From positions 1,054,001 through 1,118,000 of the forward strand of contig CAVWBD010000001.1 in assembly GCA_963753105.1 (NCBI GenBank): a stretch of DNA of 64,000 nt. Direction: 5' to 3'. Each line of letters starts with the position of its first letter. Position 1 is the stretch's first letter. The notes beneath the pieces are model-generated. The model did no database searches and was not told where the DNA came from. It saw only the letters and a list, made by a program, of their open reading frames with translations. A program made the translations under genes and the position numbers. Shown piece after piece: positions 37,025 through 48,400 of the stretch. This stretch comes from SZUA-36 sp963753105. GTDB taxonomy: Bacteria; Pseudomonadota; Gammaproteobacteria; Xanthomonadales; SZUA-36.

Positions 37025-38053
37025 ATGGTGCAGGCAAATCATCAGGGTGTAATGGTGGTACACCACCTACCCCCGCAGCGGGACTGGAAAGCCATCATCG
37101 GTGAATCGTTTCGCAAGCTGGAACAGCTGCTCGATTATTGTGAGATTGATGCGGCACAGCTGGAGCTTGATGCCAGCCCTTCATTTCCATTGCGTGTTAC
37201 ACGGTATTACGCGTCCCTGGTCGAAAAAGGCAATGTTCGGGATCCCTTGTTGCTACAGGTATTGCCGGGTTTGCCGGAGCGCCGGGTCGTCGATGGCTAC
37301 AGCAAAGACGCGGTGGGTGATCACCTCGCCATGCCGGTCCCCGGTTTAATCCACAAGTACCGCGGCAGGGTGCTGCTGGCACTGACCGGCGCCTGCGCCA
37401 TCCATTGCCGGTATTGCTTCCGGCGTCACTTCCCCTACGGTGAGATGAGCGTTGATTTCAAGGCCGATGGCCCGGTGATGCGATACCTGGCGGACAATAC
37501 CGATGTGCAGGAAGTGATCCTGTCCGGTGGTGATCCACTGATGGTTAGTGACGGGAAACTGGCTGATTTGATTGCCAGGCTGAACCGGGTTCCACATATC
37601 CGGTTGTTGCGTATCCACAGCCGCCTGTTATCCGTTTTACCCGAGCGGGTAAACGCGGGCTTGCTGGCAACCCTGTCCCGTTTCAGCGGCCAGGTGGTGT
37701 TCGTTACCCACATCAACCATCCGAATGAGATTTCACCGGCCAACCAGGCGGCATTCCAGCGTCTGTCGGGGCAGGGCTACAAGTTGTTCAACCAGTCCGT
37801 ATTGTTAAGAGGGGTCAACGACAAGCCACGGACACTGGCGGACTTGTCCTACAAGTTATTTGAAAACCAAATCGTGCCCTACTACCTGCACCGCCTGGAT
37901 AAAGTACAGGGTGCGGCGCATTTTGACCTGCCATCCGCGGAGTCAGAACGAATTTACCGGCAGTTGCGCGAGTCCCTGCCCGGTTACCTGGTGCCGTTGA
38001 TGGTGGATGAGATCCCGGGGCAGGCCTGTAAACAGCCCGTTGCATGTGAATGA
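37025..38053 (+). CDS. epmB: EF-P beta-lysylation protein EpmB (lysine 2,3-aminomutase family)
   Basis: EpmB turns alpha-lysine to beta-lysine for modification of elongation factor P. From ATG 37025 the length is 342 residues, matching the family. The radical-SAM cluster is Cys124, Cys128 and Cys131 in CAIHCRYCFRRHFPYG. Neither efp nor epmA is in the window. A TTG at 37001 would add eight codons and is less likely. Confidence 0.93.
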   Translation: MVQANHQGVMVVHHLPPQRDWKAIIGESFRKLEQLLDYCEIDAAQLELDASPSFPLRVTRYYASLVEKGNVRDPLLLQVLPGLPERRVVDGYSKDAVGDHLAMPVPGLIHKYRGRVLLALTGACAIHCRYCFRRHFPYGEMSVDFKADGPVMRYLADNTDVQEVILSGGDPLMVSDGKLADLIARLNRVPHIRLLRIHSRLLSVLPERVNAGLLATLSRFSGQVVFVTHINHPNEISPANQAAFQRLSGQGYKLFNQSVLLRGVNDKPRTLADLSYKLFENQIVPYYLHRLDKVQGAAHFDLPSAESERIYRQLRESLPGYLVPLMVDEIPGQACKQPVACE

Positions 38054-38112
38054 ACAAGAAAAAGGGCTGATCCCTTCAAGCGCTAAATCCGATTCGCCCG
38101 GCAAGCGCCTGT

Positions 38113-38189
38113 CTTTTTTCAGGACACGTCGTAAACCCATCCCTGGGGACTCTTACTCAACGTCCTGTTTCGTAAGGTCCTGAAAAAAG
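38113..38189. repeat. Palindromic repeat/terminator-like element after epmB
   Basis: The 13-bp ends CTTTTTTCAGGAC (38113-38125) and GTCCTGAAAAAAG (38177-38189) are exact inverted repeats. They enclose a CCCATCCCTGGGG core like that of the repeat at 10940. The element may end epmB transcripts. The rest of the 38054-38304 gap shows no gene. Confidence 0.7.
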
Positions 38190-38304
38190 CAGTGCACTTA
38201 CCTGGCTAGCTACAATCTCAGTACCCAGAGAAAGATCGGGATTCATTTTGTCCAGGCCCTCTCCCTGAGATTAAACCGAATAAAATGAACCTGGCCCCCT
38301 ATCC

Positions 38305-39543
38305 TCAGAAATCAGCCGGTGGTGTCAGGCGTTTGCGTGGCGGATCGTAGAACACACCCTCGATGACCCGGGCGCGGGCCTTGACCTTGCTCCACGTCAG
38401 TTCCTTCTGGTAAAAGATCTCTACCAGGAATTCCTCACCGGGTTTGCCGTGCGGCGCCTTGACCGATGCCAGCGCGATACTGGCCTTGGCCGATGGTGAC
38501 CAGCACGCGGACGAAACCGTGCCGATAAACTTGTTGCCTGGTTGTGAAGATATAGGAATCGTGGGCCGGCTTATTGCCATCGATATCCAGCTTGACCAGG
38601 TTGTAACGGTGGCCATGCTGCTTTTCTTCCAGCAGCGCCTTGCGGCCGTTGAAGTGCGGTTTCTTGAAATCGACCAGCCAACCGAGACCGAGTTCGAACG
38701 GTGAGCGGGAGTGGCGTTGCACGCACGGTTGCGTTGGCGTTGGTGAATTCATGACCGGCCTGGATAAAGCCGGCCTCGATCCGTAACAATTGCAGGGCCT
38801 CGTCACCCATCGGCCTGGATACCATGCAGGCTGCCGGCTTCGAACAGGCGGTCCCACAATATTTCGGCACAAGCGGGGTCTATCCACAACTCGTAGCCCA
38901 GATCCCCGGTAAAACCGGTCCTGGATACCATCAATTGCGTGGCCTCGAATTCAAAATACCTGATATCGAAAGGCTTCATGGTCTCGATATCCGTCAATCC
39001 CATTCTCTTGAGCGTTGCGCAAGAGGTCGGACCCTGCAGGGCCAGTGCGGCGACCTCGTGGGTTTCATCCCGTACCGATACGTTGAAACCCACCATGTTG
39101 AGCATCATCCAGTCCAGGTGACGCTCCTGTGAGCACAGGCGGTAGTCATTCTCACCCAGGTGAAAAATGGTGCCATCATCGATGACCCGGCCATCATCGG
39201 CACACCATACCGAATAACCCACCCGGCCCACGGCGATCTTACCCACATCACGTGTCACCAGGCGATTCAGGTAGGCCAGGGCATCCCTGCCGCTGATCCG
39301 GTACTTGTTCATCGGTGTCAGGTCAAAAACCGCGCAGGTGTTGCGACAGGCAAAATACTCCATGTCGGAACAGGTATAGGCCCGCGGTGATAAGTAATCC
39401 GCCCAGCGGCCCCATTCCTTCAGGTGGTTCAGGGGCTCCTGGCGGGAGTAAAACGGGCTGCGGAAGACCTTGGTCTTGTAGTGCGCCTTGGTGGAGTAAT
39501 CAACAACACCCCGGCTCGTTCCCTGTTGCTCGTCTACACTCAT
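38305..39543 (-). CDS. GcvT-like aminomethyltransferase-family protein (three apparent frameshifts)
   Basis: Corrected length is about 411 residues, and it belongs to the folate-dependent GcvT/YgfZ/dimethylglycine-oxidase C-terminal superfamily. The N-terminal part (CAVFDLTPMNKYRISGRDAL, ALQGPTS, FTGDLGYELWID) is intact, and then single extra bases occur at about 38815, 38719 and 38545. The remaining pieces (PMGDEALQLLRIEAGF, ELGLGWLVDFKKP, GNKFIGTVSS) join in order. Its start overlaps the FAD oxidoreductase stop (ATGA), so the three genes 42730-38305 are one operon. A C1-transfer from a methylated amine is plausible; the substrate is unknown. Confidence 0.8.
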
Positions 39544-41121
39544 GACTGCTCACCTTTGCTGCTTTTTGAGGCCAGCACCGCTTTGGCCGCATTGCGCCCG
39601 GCGCAGCCCATGACGCCACCACCGGGGTGGCTGCCCGCTCCGCACAGGTACAGACCATCAACCGGGCTGGCATATTGTGCGGCACCCGGCACGGGTCGCA
39701 TCATCATGGACTGGTCGATGGCCAGTTCGCCATGGTGCCAATGGCCACCCGTGATACGGAACTCGCGCTCGATGTCCGCCGGGGTCAATAACTCGATGAT
39801 GCCTGACCTGATCGCGGATACCCGGGTGCGTAACGCGCCAGGGTGTCCAGCACCAGTTCTGTAAAAGCTTCCTTGCCGGTCTGCCACCCGCTTTGTAGCT
39901 CGTATGGCGCATATTGCACCACGGCTGACAGCACGTGTTTGCCGGCCGGTGCAAGGCTGTCATCGTGGATACTGGGGATGGTGATTTCCGCCACCGGCCG
40001 GGCTGAATACTCACCATACTTGGCATGGTTGAATGCGTGGTCCACGTATTGCATGTCGGGTGCGATCAGCAGACGGTCACCGAGCCGGTTCTGGTTTAGC
40101 CCCTTGAACTCGGGCAGGCCATCCAGCGCCAGGTGCAACTTGGCGGCATTGCCTCGCATACGCATGTTCAGGATCCTGCGTGTAAAACCAGCTTCCAGGT
40201 GACGGGCGCCAAGCAGGTCGAGGAAGGTTGTCTTGGGGTCTGCATTGGAAATCACCGTGCCGGCCGCGATCTTTTCGCCACCAGCCAGTTCAACACCCCG
40301 GACATGGTCATCTTCCATCAGGATGCGTGCTACACGCAGCCGAGGTCCTGATGTCAGCGCCGTGCTTGCTTGCAGCCTTTGCCAGTGCCGCACTGACGGC
40401 ACCCATGCCGCCCTTGGGGATTGCCATTCCCTGTAAGCCACTGAGGCGGTGCAGTGCACAGAAGACACTGTTATTGGAACGTGGGCCAAGGTTGGTGCCC
40501 AGCACGCCTTCCATGCTCAGCGCGCCTTTCAGCAAGGGGTTGTCGAAGTATTCCTCCAGCACGTCATAGATATTGATGCCGGCGATGCGCAGGAATTCGC
40601 GCATGTCGTCCCTGCCCAGCAGGCGTATATCCAGCGCCGTTTTGGCCAGGCCCATCCAGTCCTTGCGGTTACCGGTTCCGATCCGTGGCGGAATACGGTT
40701 GTTCAGGCGATTCAATACGCGTGCAAAACGGTTCATCATGCCGCAGGTATTCCTGCATGGCAGCCCGGTCCCTGCCGCTGATGTTTGCGCCTTGCAGCCG
40801 GTCACCGGCAATCAGCAGATGGTTGCCATCTTCAGCCAGCGCCGTGGTCATGATGTCCCGTTGTGACAACGACAAACCGTTTGCATCCAGTGCCAGGTCC
40901 TTGCTTATATCCTGGTCGAGAACATACAGCAGGTGTGCGCCGGAAGAGACTTTGTAGCCGGGTGCGAATTGACGCGTCACGGCTGCCCCGCCCACCTGTG
41001 AGGCGGCCTCGAGCACGGTCACCTGCTTGCCGGCTTTTGCGAGGTAAGCTGCACAGACCAGGCCGTTGTGGCCGCCGCCGATGATGACAATATGATTGTC
41101 GAGATGGCTTCTATCAGTCAT
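39540..41121 (-). CDS. FAD-dependent oxidoreductase, phytoene desaturase-like, copy 2 (four apparent frameshifts)
   Basis: Corrected length is about 525 residues. It starts with the FAD motif IIGGGHNGLVCAAYLAKAGK and ends with GLYLCGAGSHPGGGVMGCAGRNAA, the flavin-binding C-terminal motif of the carotenoid/retinoid desaturase-like family. Extra bases at about 40741, 40332, 39820 and 39790 split it into pieces; removed, they give one continuous homologue of the next gene. The ATG at 41121 overlaps the stop of copy 1 by 8 bp. It is unlikely to act on carotenoids, since no crt genes are nearby. Confidence 0.8.
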
Positions 41122-42730
41122 CGAGCCAGCCCTCCGGTACGGTATTGGGTTTACGCAAGTCCCTGAGAATTTCACGTGCCGCATTGGCGCCCGGCGCGGC
41201 CATGATGCCGCCACCCGGGTGGGTTGATGAACCGCACATGTAAAGCCCCCTGGTCGGCGCCCGGTACTGCGCATATCCGGGTATCGGCCGGTTGAACAGT
41301 AACTGATCGATGGTCAGTTCACCCTGGAAGATATTACCCTGGGTCAAGCCGATTTCATTTTCCAGTTCACGCGGGGTGCGAATTTCTGCGTGCAGGATCA
41401 GGTCTTTGAAACCCGGTGCGTATTTTTCGATCTGGTTGATCACGGTCTGGCCAAACTGGTCACGTTGCTCATCGGTCCAGTCCTTGCCATTGACCCTGGG
41501 TGGTACGTATTGCACAAACACCGACATGAAGTGCTTGCCCGGCGGAGCCATGGTCGGGTCGGTCAGTGACGGGATCAGCACATCCACGTACGGGTCTTTC
41601 GACCAGGTTCCGTTTTTCCAGTCATCGTAGGCACGTTCCAGGCGCTCCACGGAATCCACCAGGTGCATATCGCCCTTGATCAGTTCCGGGTTGCCCTCCA
41701 GTGCCGTGAAGTTCGGTAAGCCGTCCAGAGCCATGTTGACCTTGCCGGATGAGCCACGAATCTTGAAATTTCTGACCTTGCGAATGAACTCCGGATCCTG
41801 TTCTTCAGGGTCCATGCATTCGAGGAAGGTACGTGGGAAAGTCATGTTGGACACGACCACGTTGGAGCGGTAGAAATTACCATTTTTCAGCGCTACGCCG
41901 GTCGCCTTGCCATCGCGCACCGTGATTTGCTCCACGTCGGATTCCTTCAACAGGGTGCCGCCGTGGTCTTCGAAACAACCCTTCATTGCCCTGGCGATCG
42001 CCCCGGTACCGCCACGCGCGTAACCCCACGCGCCCATGGTGCCATCGACATCGCCCATGGCGTGGTGCAGCAGCACATAGGCCGTGCCGGGCGACATCAC
42101 ACCCATGGCAGAACCGATAATGCCACTGCCGGCCTTGGCAGCCTTGATCAGCGGGTGCTCAAAATATTCATCCAGGTACTCGGAGATACTCATCGTATAA
42201 AGGCGCATCATGTCGTAAATGACGTCTTCGCCCAGGTTCAGCAGTTCTTTGCCCATGTAGAGCATTTCCTTCAAGTCCCTGGGTTTGAAGGAGGTGGGGT
42301 CGGGGGCCATCCGCAACAGGAACTTCCTGATAAAACGGCTGGCTCGCATAATGTCACGGTCAAAGCGGACCTTGGCATTGGCGTCACGCGGGCTGAGCCG
42401 TGCCATTTCACGGCGCGAAGCATCGGGATCGACATAGGAACCGATGTAATCACCGTCCTGGGACATGGTCGCATTACCGCCGTAGGGCACGATCTGCAGA
42501 CCGTATTTCGCCAGGTTCATGCTGCGATAGACTTCGGGTCTCAGCAGGCTGCTGACATAAGACGCGTTGGAGTAAATCCAGTTCTTGTGCAATTCGCGGC
42601 TGGCCGTAGCACCGCCGATATAGGTGTTTTTTTCAAGCAGCAGGACATCGAGTCCCGCCATGGCCAGGAATGCTGCATTGGCAAGGCCGTTGTGACCTGC
42701 GCCGATGACGATGGCATCATATTCTTTCAC
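41114..42730 (-). CDS. FAD-dependent oxidoreductase, phytoene desaturase-like, copy 1
   Basis: This intact 538-residue paralogue of the next gene has AIVIGAGHNGLANAAFLAMAG at the N-terminus and GLYMCGSSTHPGGGIMAAPGANAA near the C-terminus. GTG at 42730 with GGGAG eight bases upstream is preferred over an upstream ATG, because the FAD motif is normally within ten residues of the start. First gene of a three-gene operon with copy 2 and the GcvT-like protein, divergent from a TetR regulator. Confidence 0.88.
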   Translation of the reverse strand: MKEYDAIVIGAGHNGLANAAFLAMAGLDVLLLEKNTYIGGATASRELHKNWIYSNASYVSSLLRPEVYRSMNLAKYGLQIVPYGGNATMSQDGDYIGSYVDPDASRREMARLSPRDANAKVRFDRDIMRASRFIRKFLLRMAPDPTSFKPRDLKEMLYMGKELLNLGEDVIYDMMRLYTMSISEYLDEYFEHPLIKAAKAGSGIIGSAMGVMSPGTAYVLLHHAMGDVDGTMGAWGYARGGTGAIARAMKGCFEDHGGTLLKESDVEQITVRDGKATGVALKNGNFYRSNVVVSNMTFPRTFLECMDPEEQDPEFIRKVRNFKIRGSSGKVNMALDGLPNFTALEGNPELIKGDMHLVDSVERLERAYDDWKNGTWSKDPYVDVLIPSLTDPTMAPPGKHFMSVFVQYVPPRVNGKDWTDEQRDQFGQTVINQIEKYAPGFKDLILHAEIRTPRELENEIGLTQGNIFQGELTIDQLLFNRPIPGYAQYRAPTRGLYMCGSSTHPGGGIMAAPGANAAREILRDLRKPNTVPEGWLDD

Positions 42731-42822
42731 GCTCGGACTCCCGGTGTGTCTTTGCCAGGTGGCATGGCATCGTAAAAATTTTAGCGGGGAATAGATTCGC
42801 ATATCCGTTGACTCCTGTCCAT

Positions 42823-42846
42823 ATGAATGAATGATCATTCATTCAT
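42823..42846. promoter_or_regulatory. 24-bp perfect palindrome, probable TetR operator
   Basis: ATGAATGAATGATCATTCAT... reads the same on both strands over 24 bp, centred on 42834/42835. It lies between the divergent TetR gene and FAD oxidoreductase operon, and has the TGAATGA-type half-sites typical of TetR operators. Autoregulation and control of the operon are inferred. Confidence 0.8.
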
Positions 42847-42921
42847 TGAAAATTAATGTGAATCAACTTATGCTGACCCGTAACCCAGAGCATCGAGCAT
42901 TAATCTGAGTATCAAAACCCG

Positions 42922-43557
42922 GTGACCCAGCCTGCCAAAAAGCCCCGTACAAAGCGTCGTACCGCGCCCAAGGAGGAGCGCCAGGTCCAGTTGATCAAGG
43001 CAACCATGCGCTCGATTGCCAAGCACGGCCTGTCTGTTACCACGATGGCGACCGTGGCCGGGGAGGCAAAACTCAGCCAGGGTATTATCAACCTGCACTT
43101 TCAGAGCAAGGAACGCCTGCTCGAGGAAACCCTGCTGTATATCGTGGGTGAGTACCGCGAGGCCTGGCACAAGGCCCTTGACGGTGGCGGAGAGTCTGCG
43201 GCCAGAAAGCTGGCGGCGCTGGCCAGCGTCGATTTTGACAAGAAGATATGTCAGCGCAACAAGCTGGCAGTCTGGTTTGCTTTCTGGGGTGAGAGCCGCT
43301 CGCGCTCGACCTACCGCAGGATCTGTACGCAAAGCAGCCGGGAATACAAACAGGATCTGACGCGGCTGTGTGACGGAGTCATCCGGCAGGGTGACTACGG
43401 GGTCCGCGCGGAGCATATAGCGAACGGTCTGCTGGCCATCAACAGCGGCTTGTGGCTGGACCTGCTGTTGACACCCGCCGAGTTGAACCGCGAACAGGCA
43501 CTGGAAATAAGCCTGTCTTACCTGCGTGGTGTTTTTCCGAGGCACTTTTCCACGTGA
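42922..43557 (+). CDS. TetR-family regulator (BetI-like)
   Basis: This 211-residue repressor has an N-terminal helix-turn-helix (TTMATVAGEAKLSQGIINLHFQSKERLL) and a C-terminal ligand domain most like BetI (NKLAVWFAFWGESRS). BetI senses choline or betaine aldehyde, so a quaternary or methylated amine ligand is a reasonable guess. It starts at GTG 42922, 76 bp from the palindrome. Confidence 0.88.
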   Translation: MTQPAKKPRTKRRTAPKEERQVQLIKATMRSIAKHGLSVTTMATVAGEAKLSQGIINLHFQSKERLLEETLLYIVGEYREAWHKALDGGGESAARKLAALASVDFDKKICQRNKLAVWFAFWGESRSRSTYRRICTQSSREYKQDLTRLCDGVIRQGDYGVRAEHIANGLLAINSGLWLDLLLTPAELNREQALEISLSYLRGVFPRHFST

Positions 43558-43609
43558 TGCACATCGCGTTGCGGTAATATCTGAGAATGCCGCAACGGAC
43601 AGGTGACTC

Positions 43610-44864
43610 TTGAGCGCGAAGCCCGCGACATTGCTCACGGACAATGACAAGGTGATGGAACTGCGCCGGATGAAGCGCATCCCCTTGTTATTATTGCTGT
43701 TAATGGCGCTGTTGTTTGCAGCTACATTGCACAATCCGGCTGGCTGGGCCGGTTGGCTGCACGCCTTTTCCGAGGCCGGCATGGTCGGTGCGCTGGCGGA
43801 CTGGTTTGCCGTCGTGGCCTTGTTCCGCCACCCGTTGGGCTTGCCCATCCCCCATACTGCCATCATCCCCAACCGCAAGAATGATATTGGTGAAAGCATG
43901 GCGCGTTTCGTAGCCGAGCATTTCCTCGAGCCTGCCGTGGTGCGCCGGAAACTGGCCGATACCAACCTGGCGGTCTTCGTGGTGAACTGGCTAAGGAGCG
44001 AAAAGGGACAGACGCAGCTTGCAGGATCTCAGCGCCGCAGTGCTCGGCTGGGCGATCAAGGCATTGCATGAAGAGCGTGTACGCAAGTTTTTTTCACGGT
44101 TTTCCAGCAAACAGTTGGCGAACATCAGCCTGGCGCCCATGCTTGGCAGTACGCTGGAGTGGCTGGTGCGCGGCCAGCGGCACCAGCAGATACTGACCCA
44201 GGTTTTACGCCAGGCTATCGTGGTGCTGCACGACCACCGTGATGCCATCCGGACAAGGGTGCAGCAGGAAAGCCCGTGGTGGGTGCCGGGTTTTGTCGAC
44301 GACCGCATCCTGAAGAAAATGCTGGAGCGGATCGAACACCAGCTGTTCGAGATGGCGCTGGACCCGGATCATGCCCTGCGCTCCCGCTTTAACGAGTGGT
44401 TGCAGCGCCTGGCGCAAGATCTGAAAACCAACCCGGAGCACCAACGTCTTGGTGAAGACATCAAGCAGCAGTTACTTGCCAACGATGAACTGCAGGATTA
44501 CCTGTATGGCCTGTGGAGCGATTTTGCCGATTACGTGGAGACAGATATTGATCAGCCCGAGTCCGTGATCAAGCAACAGGTCGGGCAATGGCTGGGTGGT
44601 ATGGCCGAGGAACTGGAAGCGGACCCGGATATGCAGGCCTGGGTCAATGACTGGCTGGTGGATGCCATCACGCAGATCGTCGGACGAAACAGCGCACAAA
44701 TCGCCAGTTTGATCAGCGATACGGTGAAATCCTGGGATGGTGAAGACACCAGCCGCCGGGTTGAACTGGCAATCGGCCGCGACCTGCAATTCATCCGTAT
44801 CAACGGGACTTTAGTAGGTGGCCTGGTCGGTTTATTGATCCACGCCATCAAGCTCTACGTCTGA
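43610..44864 (+). CDS. DUF445 family membrane protein (YjiN-like) (one apparent frameshift)
   Basis: Corrected length is about 417 residues. The N-terminal half has a transmembrane helix and the family motif ALADWFAVVALFRHPLGLPIPHTAIIP. The long alpha-helical middle and a closing hydrophobic helix (NGTLVGGLVGLLIHAI) are as in YjiN/YheB-like proteins. One surplus base at about 44018 splits the frame. The function of the family is unknown. Its 3' end overlaps the asparaginase-like gene on the other strand. Confidence 0.85.
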
Positions 44865-45349
44865 GTGGCGGCCTCGAAACGGTTACGGTCGCGGTTTTTA
44901 CGTACTTTTCTCGGATCCCAGATACAACCGTTCATGGCAACCCAGGCGCCGGGCTTAACTGCCTGCAAGGCACCGATTGCACAACCGATATTGAACACCG
45001 CGTCAGAGTCACGGAATCTCGTCGGGTTCAGGGCCCCGGTCAGGACCATGGTTTTACCCGGTATGTCGGCCAGTGCCAGCGCCGTTTTGACCATTGTATC
45101 GGTGCCGTGCGTGATCAATACGTGCGTTGCATCACTGGCGGCTACCACGTCATGGATAAGCTTTCGATCTTCATCGGTAACGTGCAGGCTGTCCTTGCGC
45201 ATCAGCGCATTGACCTCGAAATCAAACCCAACCTGCAGGCTGTGCAGGATCTCCCCGATTTGCGGGTCACCGATCTGGTAGTGACTCAAATCATCAAAAT
45301 AGACTTTGTCGATGGTGCCGCCAGTGGTAACAATCAGTAATTTTTTCAT
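44855..45349 (-). CDS. Small asparaginase-domain protein
   Basis: This 164-residue protein (start at MKKLLIVTTGGTIDKVY; a longer ORF begins at 45391) matches only the N-terminal domain of L-asparaginases. It has VTTGGTID with the first catalytic Thr, and THGTDTMVKTA with the second Thr and its Asp. The C-terminal domain of full enzymes (about 330 residues) is absent by design, not truncation, since the stop is clean. Such one-domain forms are known in proteobacteria. Confidence 0.82.
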   Translation of the reverse strand: MKKLLIVTTGGTIDKVYFDDLSHYQIGDPQIGEILHSLQVGFDFEVNALMRKDSLHVTDEDRKLIHDVVAASDATHVLITHGTDTMVKTALALADIPGKTMVLTGALNPTRFRDSDAVFNIGCAIGALQAVKPGAWVAMNGCIWDPRKVRKNRDRNRFEAATQT

Positions 45350-45446
45350 TATCAAAGTCCGATTGAATTCATTGCCGCTGTTGTATCGCAACAGGTAGTA
45401 TAGGCTTCAGGCGCTAAATTCAAGATGATGTCACGGGTACACGAGT

Positions 45447-48400
45447 ATGAATACTCAAGTCCGGCAGGGTAAGGCAAATGGGGACAAGCCGCAACATGCA
45501 GGGCTTGCCCGTTTACTGTGGTTACAACTGTGTGGTGTGCTGCTGTTGGCGCCTTGTATCCTGTTGGCGCAGGATGAACCGGAACCCGCAGACCAAACTC
45601 CCCCCAACACGCAGGAACAGGTCGAAGCCGTTGAACAAATCACGGTAGCCCTGCCTGGAAGCAACCAGCTTGCGCTGGCGCTGGCCTTACCCGCATTACG
45701 TAACCGGACCCTGCTGGATGTTGCAGCGGCTTCACACGTATTGCAGCAGGCGAAGGATCGTGACGATATCGAGCAGGCCACGCTGGCGCAGATGTTTCTC
45801 GATGACCGGGGTTGGTTACAACGGCTGGTGGACCGCCATGGATGGGTTGAGCCGCGCAGTTCGGTGCTCGATGCTGCCGCGTGGCTGGTGCTCGAGGAAT
45901 TGCAACAACACGGACTCGAAGACCGGGCGCTGACATTCCCTGGCGGTATGCCGGAAGCCGCCTTGCTGTACCAGGTTTTTCAGCGTTCCGGGCAACGTCT
46001 TGCGGTTGTAAATCTGCCGGCGCTGTTGCTGGCGATCGAAGCGGACGCCATCGTGCTGTGGGATGCGTTCCTGCAACTGGCAAGTCCCGAAGGCGAAACG
46101 GATGCTGCCTGGAAAGTGGTGGAAACCACCTGGTTTGCCCCTCAACTGCAGATTCCTGCTGAGTATTTACAAGTGGACCCGGCTAACGATACCGATGTGC
46201 TGATGGTGGAGGATATCGGGCAGGCCATGTCACGGTTGGCAGTGCAATCGGTGGCCATGAGTCCGCCTGACAGCCGGGCGCTGGTACGTTTGAGGTATTC
46301 CCTTTTGAAACAGGCACAGGCACTCGAGTCCGACCAGGGCGTCGCGGACCAGGTGGCTGATGCACTGTATATCGCGAGCCTGTTGGATGGCCTGAATGAC
46401 GCTCGCCATTTCGAGTTTGTGCAGGGCCTGGTGAGTTTGGCGACCAAATGGCTGGAAGAACCCGCCGGACAGGAAATTGAATTTTCGCCAGCCGCGTGGC
46501 TGGTCGATGCGCTGCCTGACATTTCAGCGCAATATGCTCAAGCATTTGCGCGCACGGACCCGGGTCTGAATGACGCAATGGGCGCCGTTTACGGCATTTT
46601 GCAGGGTATTGTCAGCGGGGAGGGCACCGGGGATGAGAGCGCTGATCCGTTCACTGAGCAGGCGCAAACGATCCTGGCGGATGCTGTAGCCCGACTGGCG
46701 CTGCTGATCCCGGACATGGTCTATTACTTTGATATCCCGGTTCGATCGAAGATTATTGAAGAAATCAATATCTGCACCAGTATCGCCGCGAGCAATGACG
46801 AGGATGGCCAGCCAGCCATGACCCGCAGCCAGTTTGACGGATGCATGGAAGCCCTGGTGCAACTCGCTGAGCGCGAAACCCGGACCCTTGAATTGTCGGG
46901 TAACATGGCGGGCCCGTTCACCCAGGATGCCTTGCGTCGGGAGCTGGGTATTCCTGCCTGGCAAAGGGTCAACTACGGCGTCGGTTATCTGCTGGATCGT
47001 TATCCGGGCACCTGCCAGCAACCCGCTGCACCGCTGCCCAACCCCTTGGAGTGGGCCGTGTTGGCAACGACGATGACCTGGCTGGCCGAACACTCACCCG
47101 GTTTTTTCAATAGCGAGGAAAATGAGTCCCGGGTTGCAAGGATGCGCACCATCGGTGAGCAGTTGATGCTCAACCTGGCGGGACAGTCCACTTGCCTGGC
47201 AACTGAGCAAGACGGCAACAACGACATGATCAGCCGCACCACGCGGGATTATGAACAGGCGTTGCGGGATCTGAACCAGGGTATCAGGCTCGCCGAGCAG
47301 GATTTCCGGGTTCAGAGACTGCGGCGCGGTGCCGATGTTTCGCTTGCAGAGGATGGCGCACAAAGAACTGCCTACCGCCCTGATGACCTGCTGATCAGGC
47401 CCTGTAATCCCGAGGCCGTCTGTGACATGAGCGGGGATTTGAGTACGACACGGGCGCTGATCGGCCTGTTCCCGGATCAATACCTGGTCGCAGACCAGAC
47501 CGGGATGGGCAGAATCGAGATCTGTTACCAGAACATGGAGTGGGTGCAGCAACGTTCAGAACTCGTGCGCCCCGATGATGACAATGTTGCGAACTATTTT
47601 GGTCGCCTGGGTTTTGACCTGCTGGGCCGTTACGTGGAGAACGGGCAGAGCAGTGATATTTTCGGCTTCCGCTTTACCAGCCCCGAGGAATACCACTACC
47701 TGTTTGCCCAGACATCCGAAGAAATCCTGCAGGACAGTTGCCCGGTGGAATGGGTGGGCAGCCGCATCGTTACACCGCTGCGAGAAAACCGTGGAGGAAT
47801 CGTGCCTGACCGCCTGACCTACCTTGCAGCTTCGCGCAATCTGCCTTCGCGCCTGTTGCAGCAAAACTGGGACCAGGGTGCGGAATGGCGGGATTGGTTC
47901 GTCACCGGTCTCGGGGTCGCGCCGATGGATGTACAGCCGTCTGCGGATATCATGCCCGGGCTGAATCAGCACCTGCAATCACTGTTCCAGGCAGAACAGG
48001 CCGAGGTATACCAGCGGGTGTTGCTGCCAAGTGCCACGAACACCGAGGGTGATGATGTGTCCCTGTTTGACGAAATGTCACGGGTATCGATCAGCAAGGC
48101 GCTGATGCGTATGCAAATGATGCTGTTTTACCCGGGCTCGCTGTTCAACTCTGATGCAGTCCGCATGGCGATCAGCGGGGATGCAGGCCTGTTGGATGGC
48201 CGTGTCCTGCGCCGTCTCCGCGAAGAAGATGTTGCGCTGCTCACTGTCAACAGAATTGCCCTCGAACGGCTCAACACCTTCCGGAACGTCTGGCTGAGTC
48301 AAGCGGAAATCGTGCGTCAGCAAGGCTCGGTATCACCCAGCCTGGCGTACGCGATGACCCGTATGAATGTCCTATACAGGCAGTCTATCCTTTCGCGCGC

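Noticed and set aside
42868..43965. 365-codon minus-strand ORF covering the TetR and DUF445 starts
   Set aside because: It runs antisense across two recognisable genes and the regulatory palindrome flank; no homology.
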